A stretch of DNA of 64,000 nucleotides from Pyxidicoccus xibeiensis (GTDB taxonomy: Bacteria; Myxococcota; Myxococcia; Myxococcales; Myxococcaceae): contig NZ_JAJVKV010000021.1 in the NCBI RefSeq assembly GCF_024198175.1, forward strand, positions 62,001 to 126,000, written 5' to 3'. The notes beneath the pieces were generated by a model that saw only the letters and a list, made by a program, of their open reading frames with translations, was not told where the DNA came from and searched no databases. Shown one piece after another: positions 1-11,300 of the stretch (positions are counted from its first letter, which is position 1; each line of letters opens with the position of its first letter). The position numbers and the translations under genes were made by a program.

Positions 1-3000
1 GGCCTCACCGCCGAGGGCTCGGGCGCGACGGCGGAGGACGTGCTGGAGCGCTCGTTCTTCAGCGTGTTCCACCTGGCGCAGGCGCTGGGCGGCCATGCGG
101 CGGGCAAGCCGGTGCACCTGACCGTCGTGTCCAACGGCATGCAGGAGGTCACCGGCGGAGACCTGCTGTCGCCCGAGCAGGCGACGGTGCTGGGCCCCCT
201 CCAGGTCATCCCGCGTGAGATGCCGCACGTGCGGTGCCGCAGCGTGGACGTCACCCTGCCCCCCGCGGGCAGCTTCCAGGCCACGCGGCTGGTGGAGTTG
301 CTGGCGGCGGAGCTGACGGCGGACGCGGAGGAGCCCGTGGTGGCCCTGCGCAGCGGCCGGCGCTGGGTGCGCGACTTCGAGGAGGTGCGCCTGGAGGAAG
401 GCCCCACCTCCGCGGTGGCGCCGCGCGAGGGCGGCGTGTACCTCATCACCGGCGGCCTGGGCGGCATGGGCCTGTCCTTCGCCGAGGTGCTGGCGGAGAA
501 GTACCGCGCGAAGCTGGTGCTCACCGGCCGCGCCACGGTGCCGCCCCGCGAGGAGTGGGCGAAGCACCTGGCGTCCGGAGACGAGGCCACCCGCCGTCGC
601 ATCCAGGCCGTGCAGCGCCTGGAGGAGAAGGGCGCGCAGGTGCTGGCGCTCGGCGCGGACGTGACAGATCTGGAGCGGATGCGCGCGGTGGTGGAGACGG
701 CGCGCGCGCGCTTCGGCGCCATCCACGGCGTCATCCACGCGGCCGGTGTGCCGGGTGGCGGCATGCTGCAGCTGCGCACGCGCGAGGCGGCGGCGGCGGT
801 GCTCGCGCCCAAGGTGACGGGCTCGCGGGTGCTGGCGGCGGTGCTGGAGGGCGAGCGGCTGGACTTCTTCGTGGCGTGCTCGTCACTGTCCTCCGTGGTG
901 GGCCGCTTCGGCCAGACGGACTACACGGCGGCCAATACGTTCCTGGACGCCTTCACGCGCGCATACCAGGCGCGCACGGGCACGTACGCCGTCACCATCA
1001 ACTGGGGCGCCTGGGACGAGGTCGGCATGGCGGCACGGCCCGCGGCCCAGGCCGGCGAGGGCCGGACGCTGGCGCACCCGTTCGTCCACCGCCTCCTGGT
1101 GGACACGCCGCAGCGCAAGGTCTTCGGCGGCACCTTCGGCGAGCCGCGCTCGCACTGGGTGACGGACGAGCACCGCATCCTCGGCAACCCCACGGTGCCG
1201 GGCGTGGCCTACTTCGAGATGGTGCGCGCCGCGGTGGCGGAGGAGGCGCAGGGCCGCACGATTGAGCTGCTCGACAACTACTTCCTCGCGCCGCTGCGCG
1301 TGCCGGAGAACGAGACGCGCGACGTGCGCCTCATCCTGGAGAAGGACGGGGACGGCTGGCGCTGGGTGGTGCGCAGCCTGCCGCCCGGCGGCGTGGGCAA
1401 GGGCACGGACCACTCGGCGGGCCGCGTGCGCTTCGGCGGGCCGAAGGTGCCGCGCTTCGAGGACCTGGAGGCACTGCGCAAGCGCTGCGACAAGCCGCGT
1501 CCCCAGTCGCTGGAGGCCGAGTACGAGCAGGAGCTGGGGCCGCGCTGGAAGAGCGTGCAGGCCATCCTCCCCGGCGAGCACGAGCTGCTGATGGTGCTGG
1601 AGCTGATGCCGGAGTTCTCCGGCGACTTCGAGCAGCTCCTCTTCCACCCGTCGCTCATCGACCGTACGTCCGGCATCGCCAAGAGCTTCCTGGCCGAGCA
1701 CGGCTACTACCTGCCCTTCGGCTACAAGGTGCTGCGCCTGCACGGTGAGCTGCCCCGCCGCGTGTACAGCCACGCGCGCATCCGGACGAACGAGTCGACC
1801 GACGGCGGCGAGACGCTCGCCTTCGACCTGACGATGATGGACGAGCAGGGCCGCGTGCTGGTGGAGGTGGAGCGGCTGACGCAGAAGCGCGTCAACGACC
1901 CGGCCGCCGAGCTGCGCGCCCTGGCCGCCGCCGCCCGCGAGTCCGCCCTGGCCAAGGTGCTGCCCACCGAGGAGCGGCAGGAGATTGCTCCGCGCGAGGG
2001 TGTGCTGGCGCTGGAGCGCATCCTCGCCTCCGGCCTCGCTCCGCAGGTGGTGGTGTCCGTGCGCGACCTGCACGCCACCATCGCCCACACGGACGAGGTG
2101 GTGCGCGAGCGCGTGCTGCAGGCCGTGAGCGACACGCGCAGCTCCGGCGAGCAGCAGGCCCGGCCGGAGCTGAAGACGCCGTACGTGGCGCCTCGCAACG
2201 AAGTCGAGCAGCGCATCGCCGAGGCGTGGCAGGCGGTGCTCGGCATCGACAAGGTGGGCATCAACGACAACTTCTTCGAGCTGGGCGGCGACTCGGTGCA
2301 GGCCATCCAGATCATCGCTAGGGGAAGCCAGTCCGGCCTTCAGCTCAGCCCGCAGCAGTTCTTCCAGTACTCCACCATCGGCGAGCTGGCGGAGATGATT
2401 GCCGGCGTGCTGGCGAAGCAGGCCGAGCAGGGCCCCGTGGTGGGCCCGGCCCCGCTCACCCCGGAGCAGCGCCGGCTGCTGGAGTCGCCCGCCACGGCGA
2501 CGGTCCGGGTCGCACGGCTGCCCCTGCGCGGCGCCGTGGACGCCAGTGCGCTGACGCAGACGCTGGGCACGGTGCTGGCGCACCATGACGCGCTCCGCCT
2601 GCGCTTCACGCGGGGCGTCTCGGGCTGGCAGCAGGTGGGCACGCCCCCGGGCACGGAGGTGGCCTTCACGGAGGTGGACCTGCGCGCCCTGCCTGCCGCC
2701 GAGCACGAGGCGGCGCTTCACGGCGAGGAGGAGAAGCTGCGCGCGAAGCTGGACGTGGGCTCGGGCCCGCTGCTGGCCGCAGCGCTGGTGCGGCTGGAGG
2801 GCGGCGCGGGCAGTGTGCTGCTCCTGGCGGCGCACGGGCTGGCCATGGACGGCGGCTCGTGGCGGCTGCTGACCGAGGACCTGGGCGCGGCGGCGGGCAC
2901 GGCGCGCCCGAAGACCACGTCCTTCAAGCGCTGGGCGGAGCGGCTGGCCGAGGAGGCCTCCTCCGAGTCGCTGCGCAAGGAGGAGGCGGTGTGGCTCGGC

Positions 3001-3777
3001 GCGGACTGGGACGGCGCCGCGAAGCTGCCGGTGGAGCGCGCGGCTGGCGCCTCCGGCGTGGCGCGCTCCGTGGAGGTGTCGCTGACCTTGGACGAGACGC
3101 GGCAGCTCACCGAGCGGCTGTCCGGGACGTGGCGCGCGGACGTGGCGGAGGGCGCGGTGACGGCCCTTGCCCGGGCGCTGGCGACGTGGACCGGCGGTGA
3201 GCGGCTCCGGGTGGACGTGACGTCCGACGGACGCGAGGCGTTCGATGGGGTGGACTGCTCGCGCACGGTGGGCTGCTTCGACGTCACGTGGCCGCTGCTG
3301 CTGGACGTGTCGGCCCGGCAGGACGCGGCCGAGACGCTCAAGGCGGTGAAGGAGCGCATGCGCCGCGTGCCTCGCCGGGGCATCGGCTTCGGGCTGCTGC
3401 GCGATGGTGCGCACGGCGAGCTTTCCGAGCGGCTGCGGCGCCTGCCCCGGGCGGAGCTGCGGGTCTGCCACCTGGGCACGGTGGAGTCCGTGCCCGGCGC
3501 CGTGCGTGGCACGGGTGGGTACTCGCTGACGATGGAGACGTTCCTGTCCGGCGGGCGCCTGCACGTGCGCTGCGCCTACGACGATGGCGCGTACACGCAG
3601 GCCACCGCGTCGCGGCTCGCCGGGGACCTCCTCGGCGCGCTGCGGACGCTGGGCAGCGAGCAACAGGACACTCGCGCCGCGCTCTCCTCCGTCGACTTCC
3701 CGCTGGCCGGCCTCGACGACTCGCAACTGGGCGCGCTCGCCGCCCTCATCAACGAAGCGGATGGTTCCGAAGGCTGA
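1..3777 (+). CDS. Type I polyketide synthase, C-terminal part (KR-DH-T-inactive E-like); 5' end outside window
   Basis: The reading frame is open to base 1, so the first in-frame GTG at 40 is not taken as the start; KS and AT domains should lie upstream. Domains seen by position: the structural half of a ketoreductase (about 1-420); KR core (430-1010) with TGGLGGMG and the catalytic Ser and Tyr in CSSLSS and DYTAAN; dehydratase (1130-1880) with HRILGNPTVP (His codon 1171) and the Asp of HPSLID (codon 1660); helical linker; carrier domain (2190-2420) with LGGDSV; and a 430-residue epimerase-like domain. The E-like domain reads AHGLAMDGGSW where active domains read HHxxxDGxSW, and TSDGRE replaces EGHGRE, so both catalytic positions are gone. 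KR plus DH predict an alpha,beta-unsaturated thioester. Only 13 bp separate it from the next NRPS, whose first C domain is of the type that follows E domains. Confident as PKS; the role of the last domain is inference. Confidence 0.93.
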   Translation, partial: GLTAEGSGATAEDVLERSFFSVFHLAQALGGHAAGKPVHLTVVSNGMQEVTGGDLLSPEQATVLGPLQVIPREMPHVRCRSVDVTLPPAGSFQATRLVELLAAELTADAEEPVVALRSGRRWVRDFEEVRLEEGPTSAVAPREGGVYLITGGLGGMGLSFAEVLAEKYRAKLVLTGRATVPPREEWAKHLASGDEATRRRIQAVQRLEEKGAQVLALGADVTDLERMRAVVETARARFGAIHGVIHAAGVPGGGMLQLRTREAAAAVLAPKVTGSRVLAAVLEGERLDFFVACSSLSSVVGRFGQTDYTAANTFLDAFTRAYQARTGTYAVTINWGAWDEVGMAARPAAQAGEGRTLAHPFVHRLLVDTPQRKVFGGTFGEPRSHWVTDEHRILGNPTVPGVAYFEMVRAAVAEEAQGRTIELLDNYFLAPLRVPENETRDVRLILEKDGDGWRWVVRSLPPGGVGKGTDHSAGRVRFGGPKVPRFEDLEALRKRCDKPRPQSLEAEYEQELGPRWKSVQAILPGEHELLMVLELMPEFSGDFEQLLFHPSLIDRTSGIAKSFLAEHGYYLPFGYKVLRLHGELPRRVYSHARIRTNESTDGGETLAFDLTMMDEQGRVLVEVERLTQKRVNDPAAELRALAAAARESALAKVLPTEERQEIAPREGVLALERILASGLAPQVVVSVRDLHATIAHTDEVVRERVLQAVSDTRSSGEQQARPELKTPYVAPRNEVEQRIAEAWQAVLGIDKVGINDNFFELGGDSVQAIQIIARGSQSGLQLSPQQFFQYSTIGELAEMIAGVLAKQAEQGPVVGPAPLTPEQRRLLESPATATVRVARLPLRGAVDASALTQTLGTVLAHHDALRLRFTRGVSGWQQVGTPPGTEVAFTEVDLRALPAAEHEAALHGEEEKLRAKLDVGSGPLLAAALVRLEGGAGSVLLLAAHGLAMDGGSWRLLTEDLGAAAGTARPKTTSFKRWAERLAEEASSESLRKEEAVWLGADWDGAAKLPVERAAGASGVARSVEVSLTLDETRQLTERLSGTWRADVAEGAVTALARALATWTGGERLRVDVTSDGREAFDGVDCSRTVGCFDVTWPLLLDVSARQDAAETLKAVKERMRRVPRRGIGFGLLRDGAHGELSERLRRLPRAELRVCHLGTVESVPGAVRGTGGYSLTMETFLSGGRLHVRCAYDDGAYTQATASRLAGDLLGALRTLGSEQQDTRAALSSVDFPLAGLDDSQLGALAALINEADGSEG

Positions 3778-3790
3778 GGGCTGAAGCACC

Positions 3791-6700
3791 ATGAAGAACG
3801 TCGAGGACATCTACCGCCTCTCGCCCATGCAGCAGGGGATGCTGTTCCACACCCTGGGCGCCCCCGGAGCGGGCACCTACGTGGAGCAGGTCTACTGGAC
3901 GTGGCGCGGCCCGCTGGACGTGGCCACGCTCCAGCGGGCGTGGCAGCGGCTGGTGGAGCGGCACACGCCGCTGCGCACGGCGTTCTTCTGGGAGAACATG
4001 AAGGAGCCGCTCCAGGCGGTGCGCGGCAAGGTGGAGGCCGCGCCACGCCTGGAGGACTGGTCCGAAGTCCCTCCCGAGGCCCGCGAGGCGCGCTTCGCGG
4101 AGCTGCTGGAGCGGGAGCAGCGCCAGGACTTCACGCTGTCCGCGGCGCCCCTGGTGCGCCTCACCGTGGTGCGCTTCGGGCCCGCCCTGGCCCGGTGCAT
4201 CGTCAGCTACCACCACCTGGTGATGGACGGCTGGTCGCTGCCGGTGTGCCTGCGGGAGCTGTTCCTCACCTACGACGCGCTGACCCGGGGTGAGCAGCCA
4301 CCGGTGGAGCCGGCTCGGGCCTACCGCGAGTACATCGTCTGGCTGTCGAAGCAGGAGCGCGCCGAGGCGGAGCGCTTCTGGCGCGAGCGGCTGCGGGGCT
4401 TCACCTCGGCCACGCCGCTGGTGGCGGACCGGGCCGCCGAGCCCGGCACGAAGGTGGAGGCGTACCACTCCGAGTCGCTGGGCCTGGGCACGACCCTCAC
4501 GGCCCGGCTGGCGGCCTTCACGCGGCAGCACCAGGTGACGCTGAGCACGCTGGTGCAGGGCGCGTGGGCGCTGCTGCTTGGCCGCTACAGCGGGCAGGAC
4601 GACGTGGCCTTCGGCACGGTGGTATCCGGCCGCCCGGCCAGCCTCCCCGGCGTGGACACCATGCTGGGCACGTTCATCAATACCCAGGTCAGCCGGGTGG
4701 ACCTGCCCGCCTCGGGCGCCGTGCTGCCCTGGCTGAAGGCGCTGCAGGCCGGGCAGCTCGCGGCGCGCGCCTTCGAGCACGTGTCGCTGGTGGACGTGCA
4801 GGGCTGGAGCGAGGTGCCGCGAGGCCAGCCGCTGTTCGAGAGCCTGGTCGTCTTCGAGAACCTGCCGCGCCGCGGGCTGTCGCCCGAGATGACGGCCCGG
4901 CTCCCCGTGGAGGGCTTCTCCCGCACCGACGCGCGCACGGGCTACCCGCTCATCTTCGTGGTGCTGCCGGATGCCTCGGAGACGGAGCTCCAGTTCACCT
5001 ACGACGTCGCCCGCTACGACGCCGTCACCGTGCGGCGGATGCTGGGGCACGTGGCCACGCTGCTGCAGTCCCTGGTGGAGGGCGCCGAGGGGAAGCTGGC
5101 GGACCTGTCCATGGTGTCGCCGGATGAGGCCCGGCGGCTCTCCGCGTGGAACGACACCCGCGTGGAGTACCCGCGCGGTGACTCGCTGCACTCGCTGTTC
5201 GAGGCCCAGGTGCGCCGCGCGCCTGACGCCGTCGCCCTGGAGCTCGAGGGCTCGCGGCTGACCTATGCCGAGCTCGACGCGCGGGCCAACCAGTTGGCGT
5301 GGCACCTGCGTTCGCTGGGCGCCGGTCCCGAGTCGCTCGTCGGGGTCTGCCTGGAGCGCTCGCTGGAGATGGTGGTCGCGCTGCTGGGCACGCTCAAGGC
5401 GGGCGCCGCCTACGTCCCCATCGACCCGGGCTACCCCCAGGAGCGGCTGGCCTTCATGCTGGCCGACTCCGCGCCGCGCGTCCTGCTCACGCAGGAACAC
5501 CTGCGGCCCGGGCTGCCGCCCTGCCCCGCGCCGGTGCTCTGCCTGGACTCGCAGTGGCCCACGGTGGCCACGCAGCCCACCACGGCCCCGGAGGCTCGCA
5601 CGACGCCGCGAAGCCTCGCGTACGTCATCTACACCTCCGGCTCCACGGGCCGCCCCAAGGGCGCCATGAACGAGCACGGCGCCGTCGCCAACCGCCTGCA
5701 CTGGATGCAGCAAGAGTACGCGCTGGGCGCGGGGGACTCCGTCCTCCAGAAGACGCCCTTCAGCTTCGACGTCTCCGTCTGGGAGTTCTTCTGGCCCCTG
5801 ATGACGGGCGCAAGGCTGGTGGTGGCCCGTCCTGGCGGCCATCAGGACCCCGCGTACCTGGCGAGCGTCATCGAGTCCCAGCGCATCACCACGCTGCACT
5901 TCGTGCCCTCCATGCTGCGCGCCTTCCTGGAGGAGCCCGGACTGGAGCGGGCGTGCGCGTCCGTGCGCCGCATCATCTGCTCTGGTGAGGCCCTGCCCGC
6001 GGAGCTGGCGCGGCAGTGCCTGGAGCGGCTGCCGGAGGCCGGGCTGCACAACCTCTACGGCCCCACCGAGGCCGCGGTGGACGTCACCGCCTGGACGTGC
6101 CAGCCGGGCGACGTCCGGACGTCGGTGCCGATTGGCCGCCCCATCGCCAACACGCGCATCCACCTGCTGGACGCCGCGCTGCACCCGGTGCCCCCCGGCG
6201 TGCCCGGAGAGCTGTTCATCGCGGGCGTGCAGGTGGGACGCGGCTACCTGGCGCGGCCGGAGCTGACGGCGGAGCGCTTCGTGCCGGACCCGTTCTCCTC
6301 AGAGCCGGGCGCGCGGATGTACCGCACCGGAGACCTGGCGCGGTGGCTGCCGGACGGCACGGTGGACTACCTGGGCCGGCTCGACTTCCAGGTGAAGGTG
6401 CGCGGCCTGCGCATCGAGCTGGGAGAAATCGAAGCGGCGCTGGTGGCGCAGCCTTCCGTGCAGCAGGCGGTGGTCGTTGCGCGCGAGGACGTGCCGGGCC
6501 ATCAGCGCCTGGTCGCCTACGTGGTGCCGCGCGAAGGCAGCGCGGTGGAGGCGGACGCGCTGCGCGAGGGGCTGCGGCGCGGGCTGCCGGAGTACATGGT
6601 GCCCTCGGCCTTCGTGTCCCTGGAGGCACTGCCGCTCTCGCCCAACGGCAAGCTGGACCGCAAGGCGCTGCCGGCCCCGGACGCGGACGGCGGCGGCTCC

Positions 6701-8330
6701 GCACGCGAGTACGTCGCGCCTCGAGACGCCCGCGAGCAGGCCCTGGCGGACATCTGGGCCCAGGTACTCGGCCGCCCGCGCGTCGGCATCCACGACAGCT
6801 TCTTCGAGCTGGGCGGCGACTCCATCATCAGCCTGCAGGTCATCGCCCGGGCGCGGCAGGCGGGGATGCGGCTGACGCCGCGTCACGTCTTCCAGCACCG
6901 CACGGTGGCGGAGCTGGCACGGGTGGCGGAGGCCGAGCAGCCCGCGCGCGAGGCCCAGGGCCCGGTGCAGGGGCCGGTGCCCCTGACGCCCATCCAGCGC
7001 TTCTTCCTGGAGCAGCCGCTGCCCCGGCCGCACCACTTCAACCAGGCCCTGCTGCTGGAGGTGCGCCAGTCGCTGGACGCGTCGCTGCTGGAGCGGGCGC
7101 TGCGGCACCTCGTGGACCACCACGATGCGCTGCGCATGCGCCTGACGCGCGCGGACGGACAGTGGGAGCAGCACAACATGCCTCCGGGCGCGGTGCTGGT
7201 CCTCAAGCGCGTGGACCTGTCCGCCGTCCCCGAGGCCCGACACGCCACGGCCCTGGAGGCCGAGGCCGCGAAGGTGCAGGCCAGCCTGGACCTGTCCGAG
7301 GGGCTGCTGCTGCGCGCCGCCCTGTTCGAGCGGGGCCCGGGCCGCACCGCACGGCTCCTGCTGGTGGCGCACCACCTAGTGGTGGACGGCGTCTCCTGGC
7401 GCGTGCTGCTGGAAGACCTGGAGGCGGCCTGCCTCCAGCTTCGCCGTGGTACCTCGGTGGCGTTGCCACCTCGGAGCACGTCCTTCCAGTCCTGGGCGCA
7501 GCGGCTCGCGGAGCTGGCGCGCACGGAGGCGCTGGAGGCGGAGCTGCCCATGTGGCTCGCGCTGCTCCAGGGCCCAGCCGTGGCGCTTCCCGTGGACGGG
7601 CCCGGCACGGCAATGCCCGGCTCACCGGCGCGCACGGTGACGGTGGAGCTGGACGCCGCGCGGACCGGGCTGTTGCTGCGCGAGGTGCCGGCGGCGTACC
7701 GCTCGCGGCCGGACGAGGTGTTGCTGGCCGCGCTGGCGCAGGCCCTGGGGCGGTGGATGGGCCCGGGCGCACTGCGGGTCGCGCTGGAAGGCCATGGCCG
7801 CGAGGAGCTGTTCGGGGACGTGGACGTGTCCCGCACGGTGGGCTGGTTCACCAGCCTCTACCCGGTGCGGCTGGAGGTGCCGGCTGTGGCCACGCCGGGT
7901 GAGGCGCTGCGCGCGGTGCGTGAGTCGCTGCGCGCCCTGCCCCGCCAGGGCGTGGGCTACGGCCTGCTGCGCTATCTGGGCCGGGACGAGGTGGCCGCGA
8001 AGCTGCTGGCTGCCATGGCGGAGCCACAGGTGGCCTTCAACTACCTGGGCCAGCTGGATGCCCAGGCCTCCACTCTGTTCGCACTCACGGAGGAGCCGTC
8101 GGGCAGCTCGCGCGACACGGGCGGCGCCCGCCGGTTCGCGCTGGAAGTCGATGCCATGGTGGTGGGCGGACGGCTGCGCGTCACCTGGACGTACAGCGAG
8201 CACCTGCACACCCAGGCCACCATCGAGTCACTCGCCCGGGGCCACCTGGATGCTCTCGACGCGCTGGTGGCGGGCCGGGCCTCGGTGGATGCGCTGCGGT
8301 ACACGCCCGCCGACTTCCCGCTGGCGCAGC
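3791..8330 (+). other. NRPS module 1: D-to-L type C, A (Ser), T, E
   Basis: The first C domain begins almost at residue 1 (DIYRLSPMQQGMLFHT) and has YHHLVMDGWS. The A domain pocket reads DVWHISLVDK, very close to the standard serine code. The carrier has GGDSII, the form seen on carriers that precede E domains. The E domain keeps every catalytic motif, so D-Ser is predicted. A C domain of this type normally accepts a D-configured donor, but here the upstream donor is a polyketide next to a dead E-like domain. Confidence 0.85.
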
Positions 8331-11300
8331 TGGACGTAGCCACGGTGGAGCGGCTCTTCCCGGCGGGCACGGCCGTGGAGGACGTCTTCCCGCTGTCGCC
8401 CCTCCAGCACGGCCTGCTGTTCCACGCGCTGCTGGCGCCCGGTGAGGACGTGTACCTGGAGCAGCTCTCCTGGGCCATCCGCTCCCCGGTGGACGCACCG
8501 ACGCTGAAGCGGGCGTGGGAGACGGTGCTGGCGCATGACACCGCGCTGCGCACCCGCTTCGCGTGGGAGGGACTGACGGAGCCGGTGCAGGTGGTGCACC
8601 CACGGGTGGAGCTGCCCTGGACGGAGCTGGACTGGCGTGACGTCGAAGAGACCGCGCAGCTCGCCCGGCTCGAGGCATTCCTCGAGGGAGAGCGCACCCG
8701 GCCCTTCGAGCTGCGACAGGCGCCGCTGCTGCGCGTGGCGCTCATCCGCCTGGGCGAGAGCGCCTGGCATTGCGCCTGGAGCTTCCATCACCTGCTGCTG
8801 GACGGCTGGAGCATGGGCCGGGTGCTGCAGCAGCTGTTCACCGCGTACGCGGCCCTGTCGCGCGGGCAGGTGCCACGACTGGAGCCCGTGCCCTCGCACC
8901 ATGCCTACGCCTCATGGCTGCGGCAGCAGCAGCCGGCGCGCTCGGAGTCCTGGTGGCGCAAGACGCTGGAGGGCATCACCGCCCCCACGCCGCTGCCCGC
9001 CGCCCGCGCGACGCCCGAATCTGGAGCCGCGGAGGGCCGCGAGCTGTCGTTGCGGCTGCCCTCGGCCACCACCTCAGGGCTCCAGGCCTTCGCCCGGCGC
9101 CACGAGCTGACGCTCAACACACTGGTCCAGGCGGCCTGGGCGCTGGTCCTCCAGCGCTACAGCGGCGAGGAGGACGTGGTCTTCGGCGTCACCGTCTCCG
9201 GGCGTCCAGCGGAGCTGCCGGGCGTGGAGGAGCTGGTCGGCCTCTTCATCAACTCGCTTCCGGCGCGCGTGCGGGTGGAGCCGGATGCCGGAGTGGTGCC
9301 CTGGCTGCGACAGCTCCAGGCCCATCAGGTGGAGCTGCGCCAGCACGAGCACTGCCCCCTGGTGCAGGTGCAGTCCTGGAGCCAGGTGCCGCGCGGCACG
9401 CCGCTGTTCGAGAGCCTCTTCGTCTTCGAGAACTACCCGGTGGACGCGGCGCTGCGGGAGCGCAGCCTGGGCGTGACGGTGACGGACGTGCGCATGCGAG
9501 AGCGCACCAACTACCCGCTGCTGCTGACGGCCATTCCGGGCAACGAGCTGGAACTGCAGCTCGCGTACAACACCGCCCGCCATGACGAGGAGACGGCCTC
9601 GCGGCTGCTGGGCCACGTGCGTCTTGCGTTGGAGGAGCTGACCGCGCGCGAGGCCGGACAGCTGCGCGACGTCACGCTGCTGACAGCGGAGGAGCGTCAG
9701 CGCGTCCTCGTTGCGTGGAACAGCCCCCGCCGGGACACCGGGGAGTCGTGCGTGCCGGCCCTCTTCGAGGCACAGGCGGTCCGGACTCCGGAGGCGCCCG
9801 CCGTCACCGATGGCACCTCGCACCTCAGCTACCGGGAGCTGAACCAGCGTGCCAACCAGCTCGCTCGGCGCCTGCGCCTGGCGGGCGTGAGCGCCGAGGT
9901 CCTCGTAGGCCTGCAGCTGGAGCGCTCGCCCGAGGCCGTCATCGCCCTGCTGGCCGTGCTCAAGGCAGGTGGCGCCTGGCTGCCGTTGGACTCCTCCTAT
10001 CCGGCGGAGCGGCTCGCCCTCATGTTGGAGGACTCGGGCGCCGCGCTGCTGCTGACTCGCGGCATCCCGGACCCGCGGGCGTCCTCCGGCCGCGTGCGCG
10101 TCTTCGACCTGGACGCCGAGCTGGAGCACGCGGCCACCGAGCCGGCGGGCGACCTGCCCGCGCCGGGTGATTCGTCCCACCTGGCGTATGTGCTCTATAC
10201 GTCGGGCACCACGGGCCGGCCGAAGGGAACGCTCATCTCCCACCGCTCCCTGGCCAATCACACCGCGTGGATGGTCGCCACCTACGGGCTGGACGCAGGG
10301 GACCGGCAGCTGCAGCTCGCCTCGTGGAGCTTCGATGCCTCCGTCGCGGAGGTCTTCTCCACGCTCGTCTCCGGCGCCACGCTCGTGCTGGCCCCATCCG
10401 CTGCGCATCGGGACCCCTCGGCCCTCGCCCAGGTCCTGGAGCGTGAGCGCATCACCGTGATGCAGGCAGTGCCCTCGCTGCTGCGGGTGCTGCTGGACGC
10501 GGGCGCGCTGGCCGGAGCCACGCACCTGCGCTGGCTGCTCTCCGGCGGCGAGGCCCTCCCGGCCTCGCTGGTGTCCCGCCTGCGCGAGGCGCTGCCGCGG
10601 ACGCGGCTGTCCAACAACTACGGCCCCACCGAGACCACCATCGACGCCACCTGCCTGCTCCTGGAGGACGCGGCGCCGGAGGACGTGGTTTCCATTGGCC
10701 GCCCGGTGGCGAACGCCCAGATCTACGTCCTCGACGCCAGCGGCCGGCCCGTGCCCGTGGGCGTGCCCGGCGAGCTCTACGTGGGTGGCATGGGCCTGGC
10801 GCGCGGCTACCTGGGCCAGCCCGCGCTCACCGCGGAGCGCTTCGTTCCCCACCCCTTCGCCCCCACGCCGGGAGAGCGCCTGTACCGGACCGGCGACAAG
10901 GTCCGCTGGAGTGCGGACGGCACGCTGGAGTACCTGGGGCGTATCGACTCCCAGGTGAAGCTGCGCGGCTTCCGCATCGAGCTGGGCGAAGTCGAGGCGG
11001 CCCTCCGAGTCTCGCCCGCGGTGGTCGAGGCGACCGCCGTGCTGAGGGAGGACGCCCCCTCGGGCGCGCGACTGGTGGCCTACGTCGTGCCCACCGCGGG
11101 CGCCGGGCTCGACACCGCTGAGCTGCGGGCCGCGCTGGCGAGGCGACTGCCCGGGTACATGGTGCCTTCGGCCATCGTCCCGCTGCCGGCGCTTCCCCTG
11201 CTGCCCAGCGGCAAGCTGGACCGCAGGGCGCTGCCGGCTCCTGACGCTTCGGTGGAGACCGGCACCGCCTATGTGGCCCCTCGCACGCCCATGGAGGAGC

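Noticed and set aside
40..42. GTG at 40 as the start of the PKS
   Set aside because: The frame is open to base 1 and the sequence before and after it is the interior of a ketoreductase region.
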